DNA of 64,000 nucleotides from Rouxiella sp. S1S-2 (lineage in GTDB: Bacteria > Pseudomonadota > Gammaproteobacteria > Enterobacterales > Enterobacteriaceae), in NCBI RefSeq assembly GCF_009208105.1, contig NZ_WFKL01000001.1, forward strand, positions 2,294,001 to 2,358,000. The letters are read 5' to 3'. A program made the position numbers and the translations under genes. Below the pieces are notes generated by a model. That model was not told the origin of the DNA and ran no database searches. It saw only the letters and a list, made by a program, of their open reading frames with translations. This document shows, in pieces, positions 16,972 through 24,285 of the stretch. Position 1 is the stretch's first letter; every line of letters starts with the position of its first letter.

Positions 16972-16998
16972 TTTTTACTATTTTTACTATTTTTACTA
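16972..16998. repeat. Tandem 9-bp repeat TTTTTACTA x3
   Basis: Three exact head-to-tail copies of TTTTTACTA at 16972-16980, 16981-16989 and 16990-16998, followed by another T-run. A related TTTTTATTA tandem lies at 12099-12123. Function unknown; such tracts are curved and could bind H-NS or mark phage DNA ends. Confidence 0.7.
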
Positions 16999-17453
16999 TT
17001 TTTTAATGTTAAGTGAATGAGTTTATATTGAATGTATGAATATTAATTAATCTTTATATGGATTTTTGGTTGTCTAGGGTGTATCCATCAGCGATGTGTA
17101 AATTTTAATTTTTCATTAATACTTTTGCTGGAGTGAGATGTTGAATGCTGTGGCCTAATACACTAAGGTTTGGTTGGTGTTAAAATATCATAAGGCTCCT
17201 GGGGTTTAACTAACAAGCTGATTAATGTGTGAATTTTGAGTTAGCATCAATCAGTGCGAGAGCAGCATAATAAAAAATCGTTCCATACATGGTGTGAATT
17301 AATTATTTAATTATCCTCTATTGAACATCCGGTTATGAGGGTGTTAAGGCATCATATTACAGCCGCAGATTTTAATACTGACTGTAATTTTTTTGATTAC
17401 GGGCTTTCTTCCTTACAGGCCATCTCCTTACATCTTGAAATGCTGTAGATTTT

Positions 17454-18041
17454 ATGATGATCATGCCCCTTGGCCCCGATTTGGCGAGAGAGTTGTCTAT
17501 ATCACCCACTTACATAGGTTATTTGGGAGGAGGCTATACGCTTGCGGCAGCGCTTTCATCGTTATTTACGGCCAAGTTTATTGATAACTTTGATCGTAAA
17601 CACGTGACGATTGTCGCTCTGCTTGGACTGACATTATCGACGTTATTATGTGGATTTGCCTGGGATATGCAAAGTCTCTTCATCGCTCGCCTGTTTGCTG
17701 GCCTATTTGCAGGGCCTGCAACGTCTATTGCGCTGGCAATCGTAACTGATCAGGTACCTACGGCACAGCGAGGGCGAGCAATGGCTATTGTTATGGGCGC
17801 TTTCTCAGTCGCTGCCATTGGCGGTGTACCCTTTGGGTTGAAGCTGGCACTCTGGTACAGCTGGAGCACCCCCTTCTTTGTCGTGAGTTTGTGTGGCGTG
17901 ATAACGCTCATTGCCGTATGGGCGTTATTACCTAATATGACCCACCATCTCGACGATAAAAATCAACAGCCACAGACGGGCGTCTTATTGCTTAACCTCC
18001 TTGGAAAATCGCCAGTGCAGGGAGCTTGTACTGGCTTGTAA
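17454..18041 (+). pseudogene. Truncated MFS transporter remnant
   Basis: The frame encodes about 195 residues with the start of an MFS drug or sugar exporter: MIMPLGPDLAREL at the end of TM1, YIGYLGGGYTLAAALSSLFT (TM2), FDRKHV (loop 2-3 motif), then TM3 to TM6 up to LLPNM. Full-length members have about 400 residues and twelve helices, so the second half is missing. Upstream, the frame continues as NAVDF, which fits TM1, but is broken by TGA at 17436-17438. Both ends are therefore damaged. It flanks the prophage on the right and was possibly lost by deletion after integration. Confidence 0.75.
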
Positions 18042-18097
18042 ATGAGTTCATTCATTAATATATAAAAGCAGACTAATTTTCAAATTGCCTGTGCGGT

Positions 18098-18319
18098 TTA
18101 ATTATTTATTGAGGGGATCTGTTGAAGCTCAGTGTAAATCCTCAGCCCTTGCTCTTTTCCTATGCAAACATCATTATCGGCGCCCTGTGATGGGCCGGGA
18201 ATACGCAAGATTGCATCACAGTGCTGAAGTAAACGATGAGCAACGGGATATAAAAATGCCTCGCTGACTTCATCACCTATTTTCTGTGAACCGGCTGTCA
18301 ATATGAGCATTCTTTTCAT
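18098..18319 (-). CDS. Small DUF4406-like (deoxyribosyltransferase-fold) protein
   Basis: A 73-residue protein ending in the pattern HCDAILRIPGPSQGADNDV, GKEQGLRIYTELQQIP. This resembles the C-terminal half of DUF4406 and related nucleoside 2-deoxyribosyltransferase-like proteins. The first part (LILTAGSQKIGDEVSEAFLYP) may be a short version of the family's N-terminus. Its ATG overlaps the stop of the NudK-like gene (ATGA), so it is co-translated with it. A joint role in nucleotide or sugar-nucleotide turnover is plausible but inferred from pairing. Confidence 0.65.
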   Translation of the reverse strand: MKRMLILTAGSQKIGDEVSEAFLYPVAHRLLQHCDAILRIPGPSQGADNDVCIGKEQGLRIYTELQQIPSINN

Positions 18320-18912
18320 GAATTCACCTGTAAAATTTGGTTCATCGCCAAATGCTGAAGCAGCATAATTGTTTTTGCATCCTGAATTTCGCCATTCCTG
18401 ACTGCGGACAGTGCCTGCTCAAAAGACCATTCCAATACTTCAATATCTTCGCCTTCATCAGCCAGTCCTCCACCGGCACCGCTGCGATTGTGCTCTGCGT
18501 ACTCAGCAATAAAAAAGAACAGCTTTTCCGTGACCGATCCTGGGCTCATATAAGCTTCAAATACCTTCTCGACGGCGGTGACTTTTAAGCCGGTCTCTTC
18601 CTCCGCTTCTGCAATAATACGTTTCTCGGGAGAAGCGTTATCCAATAACCCCGCAGCCGCCTCTATCAGGAAACCGCTGTGGCCGTTGATATAAACGGGA
18701 AGGCGGAATTGTCGGGTCAGCACGACGGTTTGCTTGGCTTTGTTATAAAGCAGGATGACTGCGCCATTTCCGCGATCGTAAGCTTCTCGGCTCTGTTCCT
18801 GCCAGCGGCCGTCTCGGCGTAAAAGTTCAAAGGTGTATTTTTTGAGCGTATACCAGTTATCAGACAGTAGTTGCTCTCTGATATGTCGGACTTTTTGCTG
18901 TTCTTTGTGCAT
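18316..18912 (-). CDS. nudK: Nudix hydrolase, NudK-like (GDP-mannose pyrophosphatase family)
   Basis: A 198-residue protein that follows E. coli NudK along its length: ILYNKAK-type strand, REAYDRGNGAVILLYN, QLI/FLIEAAAGLLDN, the Nudix helix ending AEAEEETGLKV, and YMSPGSVTEKLFFFIAEY. NudK hydrolyses GDP-mannose and other sugar nucleotides. AAAGGAG lies eight bases before the ATG. It is the first gene of a two-gene leftward operon and is divergent from a DeoR-type regulator 71 bases away, with repeated operator-like sequence between. That context, absent from E. coli nudK, suggests a paralogue with a separate inducible role. Confidence 0.78.
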   Translation of the reverse strand: MHKEQQKVRHIREQLLSDNWYTLKKYTFELLRRDGRWQEQSREAYDRGNGAVILLYNKAKQTVVLTRQFRLPVYINGHSGFLIEAAAGLLDNASPEKRIIAEAEEETGLKVTAVEKVFEAYMSPGSVTEKLFFFIAEYAEHNRSGAGGGLADEGEDIEVLEWSFEQALSAVRNGEIQDAKTIMLLQHLAMNQILQVNS

Positions 18913-18950
18913 GTTTTTGCTCCTTTAGGATGACAAGAAACACGCTATCA

Positions 18951-18982
18951 TGCACAATCGTGCAATATCAAGATCAATCGTG
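18951..18982. promoter_or_regulatory. Repeated operator in the nudK-like / deoR-like intergenic region
   Basis: CAATCGTG occurs at 18955-18962 and again at 18975-18982, 20 bases apart, which places both on the same face of the helix. The first copy is part of a perfect inverted repeat TGCAC-AATC-GTGCA (18951-18964). A DeoR-family protein encoded right beside it is the natural candidate binder. Confidence 0.6.
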
Positions 18983-18983
18983 A

Positions 18984-19745
18984 ATGGTGTCAGAAATGTT
19001 ATCGAGCCAGAGAAAGCAGCTTATTTTGGAAATTTTAGCGCGCGAGAAACAGGTTTTATCCCGGGAGTTGAGTCAGAGATTTGCTATATCAGAAGACTCA
19101 ATTCGTCGTGATTTAAGGGAGTTAGCGGCTGAGGGACTTCTTCAGCGAGTTCACGGTGGGGCCTTAACCGTCTCTGCTGCGATTGCACCGTTTCAAGTAA
19201 GAAAAAGCGTGCAGATACCGTCAAAGAAAATCATTGCGCAGAAGGCGATAACGCTTATTCAACCAGGATATATCGTTATTGTTGACGGAGGCACAACCTC
19301 TGAGGAATTGATCAAGCTGTTACCCAAAGACTTGGCTTTTACCGTAGTCACCCACAGTCCTACAATCGCAGTCGGACTGATAGATTTTCCTCTGGTTGAT
19401 GTGATAGTTATCGGCGGTCAGTTATATAAGCACTCCGTGGTCACCACGGGTGCAGCAATGATTGAATCCATCCGCAGAATCAATGCCGATCTCTTTTTTA
19501 TGGGCGTAACAGGTGTACACAAGCGAGCCGGATTTACGACAGGTAACTATGAAGAGGCCTGTGTGAAAAAAGCACTTTCTGAAAGAGCCGCTGAAACAGT
19601 GGTAATGGCTTCACCTGAAAAAATTAATTCAGCCTCTGCGTTTGCTATTGATGACCTGAATATGGCCAGCACTTTATTGATTGACGGCAGCCTGGATGAA
19701 GACATGAGCAGATTACTTGAAAGCATGCAAATTACCGTACTGTAG
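18984..19745 (+). CDS. DeoR-family transcriptional regulator
   Basis: A 253-residue protein with the N-terminal winged helix typical of DeoR regulators (LSRELSQRFAISEDSIRRDL, then LLQRVHGGAL) and the C-terminal sugar-phosphate sensor domain (VIVDGGTTSEELIKLL; VDVIVIGGQLY; FMGVTGVHKRAGFTTGN). Such proteins repress sugar catabolic operons and respond to phosphorylated intermediates. An internal ATG at 18996 is an equally good start. It is transcribed divergently from the NudK-like pair and probably controls both that pair and itself through the CAATCGTG repeats. Confidence 0.85.
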   Translation: MVSEMLSSQRKQLILEILAREKQVLSRELSQRFAISEDSIRRDLRELAAEGLLQRVHGGALTVSAAIAPFQVRKSVQIPSKKIIAQKAITLIQPGYIVIVDGGTTSEELIKLLPKDLAFTVVTHSPTIAVGLIDFPLVDVIVIGGQLYKHSVVTTGAAMIESIRRINADLFFMGVTGVHKRAGFTTGNYEEACVKKALSERAAETVVMASPEKINSASAFAIDDLNMASTLLIDGSLDEDMSRLLESMQITVL

Positions 19746-19900
19746 AGGGGTAGCGGTTCTGCCTGGATAAATAAACCGTTACCAGGCATAAGCCGCTGTT
19801 ACAGTCATCTGTTTGTATCAGTTCTGAAGTCTTAACAAACTCGTTTGTTCCTTCCCAAATTATATGCAGCTACTTGTTTGTAAAATGGCTATAAAGCGGC

Positions 19901-20785
19901 CTAATCTATAGCAGGTTGAAAAACGTAATGACCGTCTTTCGGCACGATATAACCCACGCCGGGGAACGGAAAGTGGGGGGCAAAAATCAATTCACGATCC
20001 GCCGCGACTTCTTTCAGCACAGTTTTGCGGTTTGCAATACCTTCTGCCCGATCGTTGTCAAAGCTTATCGCCCATTCAGGTTTGGCGAGTGAAATAATTG
20101 AGCTATGGGCAGAGTCGGCAATGTCGAAGATACGCGCCTTTCCAGAGGTAATTTGGTAGCCAACGTGACCCGGCGTATGACCCTGCAAGGGCACGGACTG
20201 AATATCAGGCATGACGGTATCGCCCGGTGTAAAGGTCTTGACCTGAGGTTTGATAACGTTGACCAACGCGGCCATTTTGGGCATGGTTTGTAACCATGTC
20301 CAGTCAGGTGAAGAGATTTTTACCACCGCGTTAGGGAAAGTCTGTTTGCCGTCTGCCGTCACCAGACCACCGATATGATCTCGATGAACATGGGTTATTA
20401 ACACATCGGTTATCTGCTCAGGCGTATGGCCAGATTTGATGAGACTTTGCACCAGCAGGCCTTGCGCACTGGGTCCCAGGCCGGTATCGATAAGAATATT
20501 TTTATTGCCGTCTTTCACAAACAGAGCGTCGACATCCAGCTTAATCTGCCCCGTGGGTGCTCCGGCTGCCGCTAAAACACTCGCCACTGACTTCTCACCC
20601 GCGTCAACACCGAGAACTTTTCCATCATTTGGCAAGAGAGAAGACTTGTCGTGCAGCGTCGTCACTTCAATTTTACCGATGTGGAACGTCTTGAACGCGG
20701 GGGCGTCAGTCACCGCCGCGTCGGCCAATGCATTTGACGTATAGCATGCGGCTAAAATGGCTGAAAAAATGAGGGTTTTCATCAT
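19901..20785 (-). CDS. Exported MBL-fold metallo-hydrolase
   Basis: A 294-residue metallo-beta-lactamase-fold enzyme with a signal peptide (MMKTLIFSAILAACYTSNALA). Metal ligands are visible: HVHRDH (HxHxDH) at about residue 130, His in LQGHTPGHVGY, Asp in DIADSAHSS, and His in FAPHFPF. The start ATG 20785 is chosen for the AGAGA site and the signal peptide; the frame extends to 20845. Related periplasmic enzymes include lactonase-like and quinol-related hydrolases, but the substrate is not evident. It lies directly downstream of an AraC regulator in the same direction. Confidence 0.82.
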   Translation of the reverse strand: MMKTLIFSAILAACYTSNALADAAVTDAPAFKTFHIGKIEVTTLHDKSSLLPNDGKVLGVDAGEKSVASVLAAAGAPTGQIKLDVDALFVKDGNKNILIDTGLGPSAQGLLVQSLIKSGHTPEQITDVLITHVHRDHIGGLVTADGKQTFPNAVVKISSPDWTWLQTMPKMAALVNVIKPQVKTFTPGDTVMPDIQSVPLQGHTPGHVGYQITSGKARIFDIADSAHSSIISLAKPEWAISFDNDRAEGIANRKTVLKEVAADRELIFAPHFPFPGVGYIVPKDGHYVFQPAID

Positions 20786-20807
20786 ATTGAGTGTTCTCTG
20801 CATGAGT

Positions 20808-21734
20808 TTAACTGCGTGAGGGGGCGTGTTCGCGCGGACGTTCACGATACTCTCGTGGTGAGCAGTGCATTATTCGTTTAAAGGCATTGCTAAAAGCACT
20901 GTCTGAATCATAGCCCAATGATTGCGCTACGGCTGAAACCGTTACGTTTCCAACGGCTAAACGTCGGCTAGCGAGCTGCATACGCCAGCGCAGTAAATAT
21001 TCTAATGGCCCAAAGCCGACCTTCTGTTTGAAACTCAAGGCAAAGGTCGAGCGTGATACCCCTGCGATATCCGCCAGTTGCTGAACGCTCCAGCGTTTAG
21101 CCGGTTCGGCATGCATAGCTTCCAATGCGCTATTAACCCTTGGGTCTGAAAGCGCAAATAGCCATCCTGCTGGGCTGTCTTGTTCAACCCCCAGATACTG
21201 GCGCAGGACTTGAATCAGCATAATGTTACCCAGTTGCTGCGCCATCATTGCACCGCCGGGCGAAGCGTTGGACAATTCTTGTACCAACAGAGCCAAGGCC
21301 CAACGCAGAATCGGCGCAGAATCAGTATGCGCATTGACCACCGCCACGGTGGGCAGACTATCAAGCAACAGGCGCGCCTCTTGCCCATAATTAAACCCAC
21401 CACCAATCATGAAAAAATCTTGTTCAGACCCATATTGCATAACGCCTTTCACTGCATCTCGAAATATATCGACGGCGTTTTCAGTGACAATTTCCAATGC
21501 GCTCGCCAAGATAAAAGCCCGCGGACGAGTCAAAATAAAACAGTCGCCTGGTTGCAAATGAATCGGTGCAGGTTCGCCTTCGACCGTCAACCAGCAGCTG
21601 CCTTCTACCACAGCATTAAATTTAATCTTCGTCGGCGGCGGAAAATGCATGCCCCAATCTCCACCGGTGCGCAACCCTAAAACATAGGCTTTGTCAGCAT
21701 TGAGCTGTGAGAGTACGTCTGAAAGTGGGTCCAT
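20808..21734 (-). CDS. AraC-family regulator (cupin type)
   Basis: A 308-residue protein with an N-terminal AraC-type cupin (VVEGSCWLTVEGEPAPIHLQ, then PGDCFILTRPRAF) and a C-terminal double helix-turn-helix (SVQQLADIAGVSRSTFALSF; SAVAQSLGYDSDSAFSNAF, then RIMHCSPREYR). GGAG lies eight bases before the ATG. The MBL-fold hydrolase follows 22 bases later, and an SDR gene starts in the opposite direction, so this regulator probably acts on one or both. Members of this group often regulate adjacent oxidoreductases in response to aromatic or aldehyde compounds, which is an inference here. Confidence 0.88.
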   Translation of the reverse strand: MDPLSDVLSQLNADKAYVLGLRTGGDWGMHFPPPTKIKFNAVVEGSCWLTVEGEPAPIHLQPGDCFILTRPRAFILASALEIVTENAVDIFRDAVKGVMQYGSEQDFFMIGGGFNYGQEARLLLDSLPTVAVVNAHTDSAPILRWALALLVQELSNASPGGAMMAQQLGNIMLIQVLRQYLGVEQDSPAGWLFALSDPRVNSALEAMHAEPAKRWSVQQLADIAGVSRSTFALSFKQKVGFGPLEYLLRWRMQLASRRLAVGNVTVSAVAQSLGYDSDSAFSNAFKRIMHCSPREYRERPREHAPSRS

Positions 21735-21974
21735 TTCACGGCTCCGTTATTTTCTGGCTCACGACATTATGCGCGGACCATACCCGATAGGCTTACTTCT
21801 ACAATAGCATCATAGCGTCAGACTGATGTGGCATGTCACACTAAATCAGACGATCTCGACAATACTACGGACGTTAGTGCATTCAAAGTCTGGTGAATAT
21901 CCCTCATTATGGGTTGTCGGCTACCCGATGACCCCGGGGTTATCTTACGATTCAACCACATTGGAACTGACTTT

Positions 21975-22946
21975 ATGACCACTCAACAACAACCACTGAA
22001 TTCTGGATTCGACAAACATTCAACGGCCAGCGACGTGTTAGGCCAGCGCAACCTGATGGGTATCAATGTCATTGTGACGGGTGGCTATTCAGGTATTGGA
22101 TTGGAAACGGTGCGCGTACTGGCGCAAGCCGGTGCGCAGGTGAGAGTACCTACACGCGATATGGAAAAAGCGCAAGAGGCGCTAAAGGGGATCCCCAACG
22201 TTGAGACTGACTTTTTAGATCTTATGGACCCCGTTTCGATTGATGCCTTCGCCGAACGCTTTGTACAGACTGGACGAGCGCTGCATATTTTGATTAACAG
22301 CGCAGGCGTGATGGCTTCCCCGCTGAAACGTGATGCACGAGGCAACGAATGGCAATTTTCCACCAACCATCTGGGGCATTATCAATTGACCGCACGTTTA
22401 CTCCCTGCGCTGAAGAAAGCTAAGGGTGCACGAGTGGTCTGTGTTTCTTCACGCGGTCATCGCTTTACTGGAGTTGATATGGTCGATCCTAATTTTAATC
22501 AGCGCCCGTATGACAAATGGTTGGCCTACGGTCAATCTAAAACGGCCAACGCCTTGTTCGCACTGGAACTCGATAAGCTCGGCGAGAAGCACAACATCCG
22601 TGCTTTCTCCCTGCATCCGGGCGCTATCTATACTGCACTGACTCGCCACATGGAACGGAGTGATTTCGAGCTCGTTGGTGCACTCAAAGAAAACGGTGAA
22701 CTAAAAACCACCGAAGATGCAGGTTTCAAAACGGTCGAGCAGGGCGCGGCGACGCAGGTATGGTGCGCGATAGATCCGATTCTGGCCGGGAAGGGCGGTG
22801 TCTACTGCGACGATGTTAACATTGCTGCATTCGCCACTGAGGACGGAGCCGAAATCGGCGTCAGCTCTTGGGCGGCAGACCCCGCTGCTGCGAGACGTTT
22901 GTGGGAATTGAGCGAGAAATTAACCGGCGTGCGCTACGTCTGGTAG
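21975..22946 (+). CDS. Short-chain dehydrogenase/reductase (retinol dehydrogenase-like)
   Basis: A 323-residue NAD(P)-dependent oxidoreductase with TGGYSGIG (cofactor loop, about 35), NSAGVM (about 110), catalytic Ser in VCVSSRGHR and YGQSK (catalytic Tyr-Lys, about 185). Length and the sequence FSLHPGAIYTALTRH fit the retinol dehydrogenase/WW-oxidoreductase-like SDR group. ATG 21975 is preferred over the longer frame from 21909. It is divergent from the AraC-family gene across 240 bases, the usual layout for a regulator and its target. The substrate is unknown. Confidence 0.88.
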   Translation: MTTQQQPLNSGFDKHSTASDVLGQRNLMGINVIVTGGYSGIGLETVRVLAQAGAQVRVPTRDMEKAQEALKGIPNVETDFLDLMDPVSIDAFAERFVQTGRALHILINSAGVMASPLKRDARGNEWQFSTNHLGHYQLTARLLPALKKAKGARVVCVSSRGHRFTGVDMVDPNFNQRPYDKWLAYGQSKTANALFALELDKLGEKHNIRAFSLHPGAIYTALTRHMERSDFELVGALKENGELKTTEDAGFKTVEQGAATQVWCAIDPILAGKGGVYCDDVNIAAFATEDGAEIGVSSWAADPAAARRLWELSEKLTGVRYVW

Positions 22947-23082
22947 CGAGTTGCTGTAATAGCCTCTGAAATTATTCTGCTTGTGCCGCCAACACCGGCC
23001 AAAGTAGCGTATAGCTAATAAATCCTCGAATAAAATCGTCGACTCAAACGTTAACATCAGACATCCGTCTGGAGAGTCTCGT

Positions 23083-23652
23083 ATGCTGCGTGTATCGACC
23101 TTTTTATCCTTATCTATCGCCTATTCAGCGATGGCATGTGCCAACCCAGTTCAGTATGCGATTAACACCCAGAAAACCTCCGTCGAGGTTTTCTGGACAC
23201 TCGCCGGTCACGCTATTTCTCATGCGCAGCTAACACACATCACGGGTGCTATTACGTTTGATAGCAATAAGGATTTTGACGATAAAATCGTTGTTAATAT
23301 CCCCCTCTATTCTCTGAATGCTCAGAACATCCTGCTGACGAACGAACTCAAAAGCGGTACTTTTTTCGATGAAGCACACTTTCCCCTCGCGCACTTTACT
23401 AGCACCAGAGTGATTGACATTGGCGGGGGTCACTATCGGGTTTTAGGTTCTCTACAGATTAAAAATATTCAGCGGCCAGTAATACTAGACGCCGAGATTG
23501 TTCCCGATAATCATCTAAATGCGTTAAAAAGGGGGATGAGCCTGCATGCCAACACCACTATTTCTCGCTCAGCATTCGGTATGGACAGTTATTTATTGCT
23601 GGTGGCAGACCCGATTAAGATTGATATTAATATTGAAGCCAGTATGAGCTGA
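23083..23652 (+). CDS. YceI-family periplasmic protein
   Basis: A 189-residue lipocalin-like YceI protein with a signal peptide (about residues 1-20, ending SAMACA). Typical motifs are present: YAINTQKTSVEVFWTLAGH, FDEAHFPLAHFTSTRV and LGSLQIKNIQRPVILDAEI, with ISRSAFGMDSY towards the end. YceI proteins bind polyisoprenoid lipids in the periplasm and are often base- or stress-induced. GGAGAG lies seven bases upstream of the ATG. It stands alone, without a linked cytochrome b561 gene such as yceJ. Confidence 0.88.
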   Translation: MLRVSTFLSLSIAYSAMACANPVQYAINTQKTSVEVFWTLAGHAISHAQLTHITGAITFDSNKDFDDKIVVNIPLYSLNAQNILLTNELKSGTFFDEAHFPLAHFTSTRVIDIGGGHYRVLGSLQIKNIQRPVILDAEIVPDNHLNALKRGMSLHANTTISRSAFGMDSYLLLVADPIKIDINIEASMS

Positions 23653-23788
23653 TAGCGCGTTATCGGACGCGCTGAATGACTCCGCACCTGCACAATTTTT
23701 ATATAACCCGCCACGATTTTTACGCTTTTTTAACATGCCAGTCGGTTTAATTAGCTGAGTTAAGGATATCGGCTTTTAAACAGAGAAT

Positions 23789-24259
23789 ATGGCAATGAAA
23801 AATCATCGCTTAATCGATAGTGAGTCTCTTGCAAACAGTGGCACGCCCAAGGCATTGATTGAACAGCAGCGCATAAAAATGCTCTCTCCCCGGAGATGGT
23901 ATCGAGGCGCGTTCTGCGTCAACACGGATAAAAAACTGCTGAACTTCAGCTTTATCCAGAAAGCATTGCCTTGCACTCAAGATGCGCGAGTCAGTGACGT
24001 TCGTAATGTTGAGATCAGGGTACACAACAGTTTGTGTTTCGGTTTATACAGAAACGACAGACAGATTGGATTTGCGCGAATAATCACAGATTTGGCCGAT
24101 ATTGCCGTCATTAGCGACGTTTTTATCACGCCGGAATACCGCTACATCGGCCTTGGCTCCTGGCTGGTAGACTGCTGTCTTGCCCATCCCGCCACGCATG
24201 CATGCAGTACCGTACTCTGTTGTTTACAGGTGCCGCAGGCGAATATTGACTCCCATTGA
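23789..24259 (+). CDS. GNAT acetyltransferase, probably C-terminally frameshifted
   Basis: The 156-residue product has a GNAT core: SLCFGLYRNDRQIGFARIITD, DVFITPEYRYIGLGSWLVD. The acetyl-CoA loop reads RYIGLG instead of RGxGLG. After LAHP the family normally continues with a strand like LLAT-DAHGLY; here the reading changes to an unrelated tail, whereas the +2 frame from about 24198 reads QYRTLLFTGAAGEY, which fits. A frameshift around CATGCATGCAG is therefore likely. It lies 26 bases before the OtsA-like gene. Probably inactive or decaying; alternatively a divergent family member. Confidence 0.65.
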   Translation: MAMKNHRLIDSESLANSGTPKALIEQQRIKMLSPRRWYRGAFCVNTDKKLLNFSFIQKALPCTQDARVSDVRNVEIRVHNSLCFGLYRNDRQIGFARIITDLADIAVISDVFITPEYRYIGLGSWLVDCCLAHPATHACSTVLCCLQVPQANIDSH

Positions 24260-24285
24260 AAGCAACGCTTATCAGGTAAAAAACG

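Larger units (their letters stand above)
16666..17453. other. Probable prophage right boundary, AT-rich gap
   Basis: Nearly 790 bases without a gene between the integrase and a broken host transporter gene. It contains the GGGGGTACTG repeats, a rightward terminator near 16846-16866 and three perfect copies of TTTTTACTA at 16972-16998. If the element is intact, its right attachment site should fall here. No tRNA gene is visible. Confidence 0.45.

Noticed and set aside
16666..17453. tRNA or tmRNA gene as integration target
   Set aside because: I looked for a cloverleaf or a conserved TTCGANNC arm near the integrase and saw none; the region is too AT-rich.
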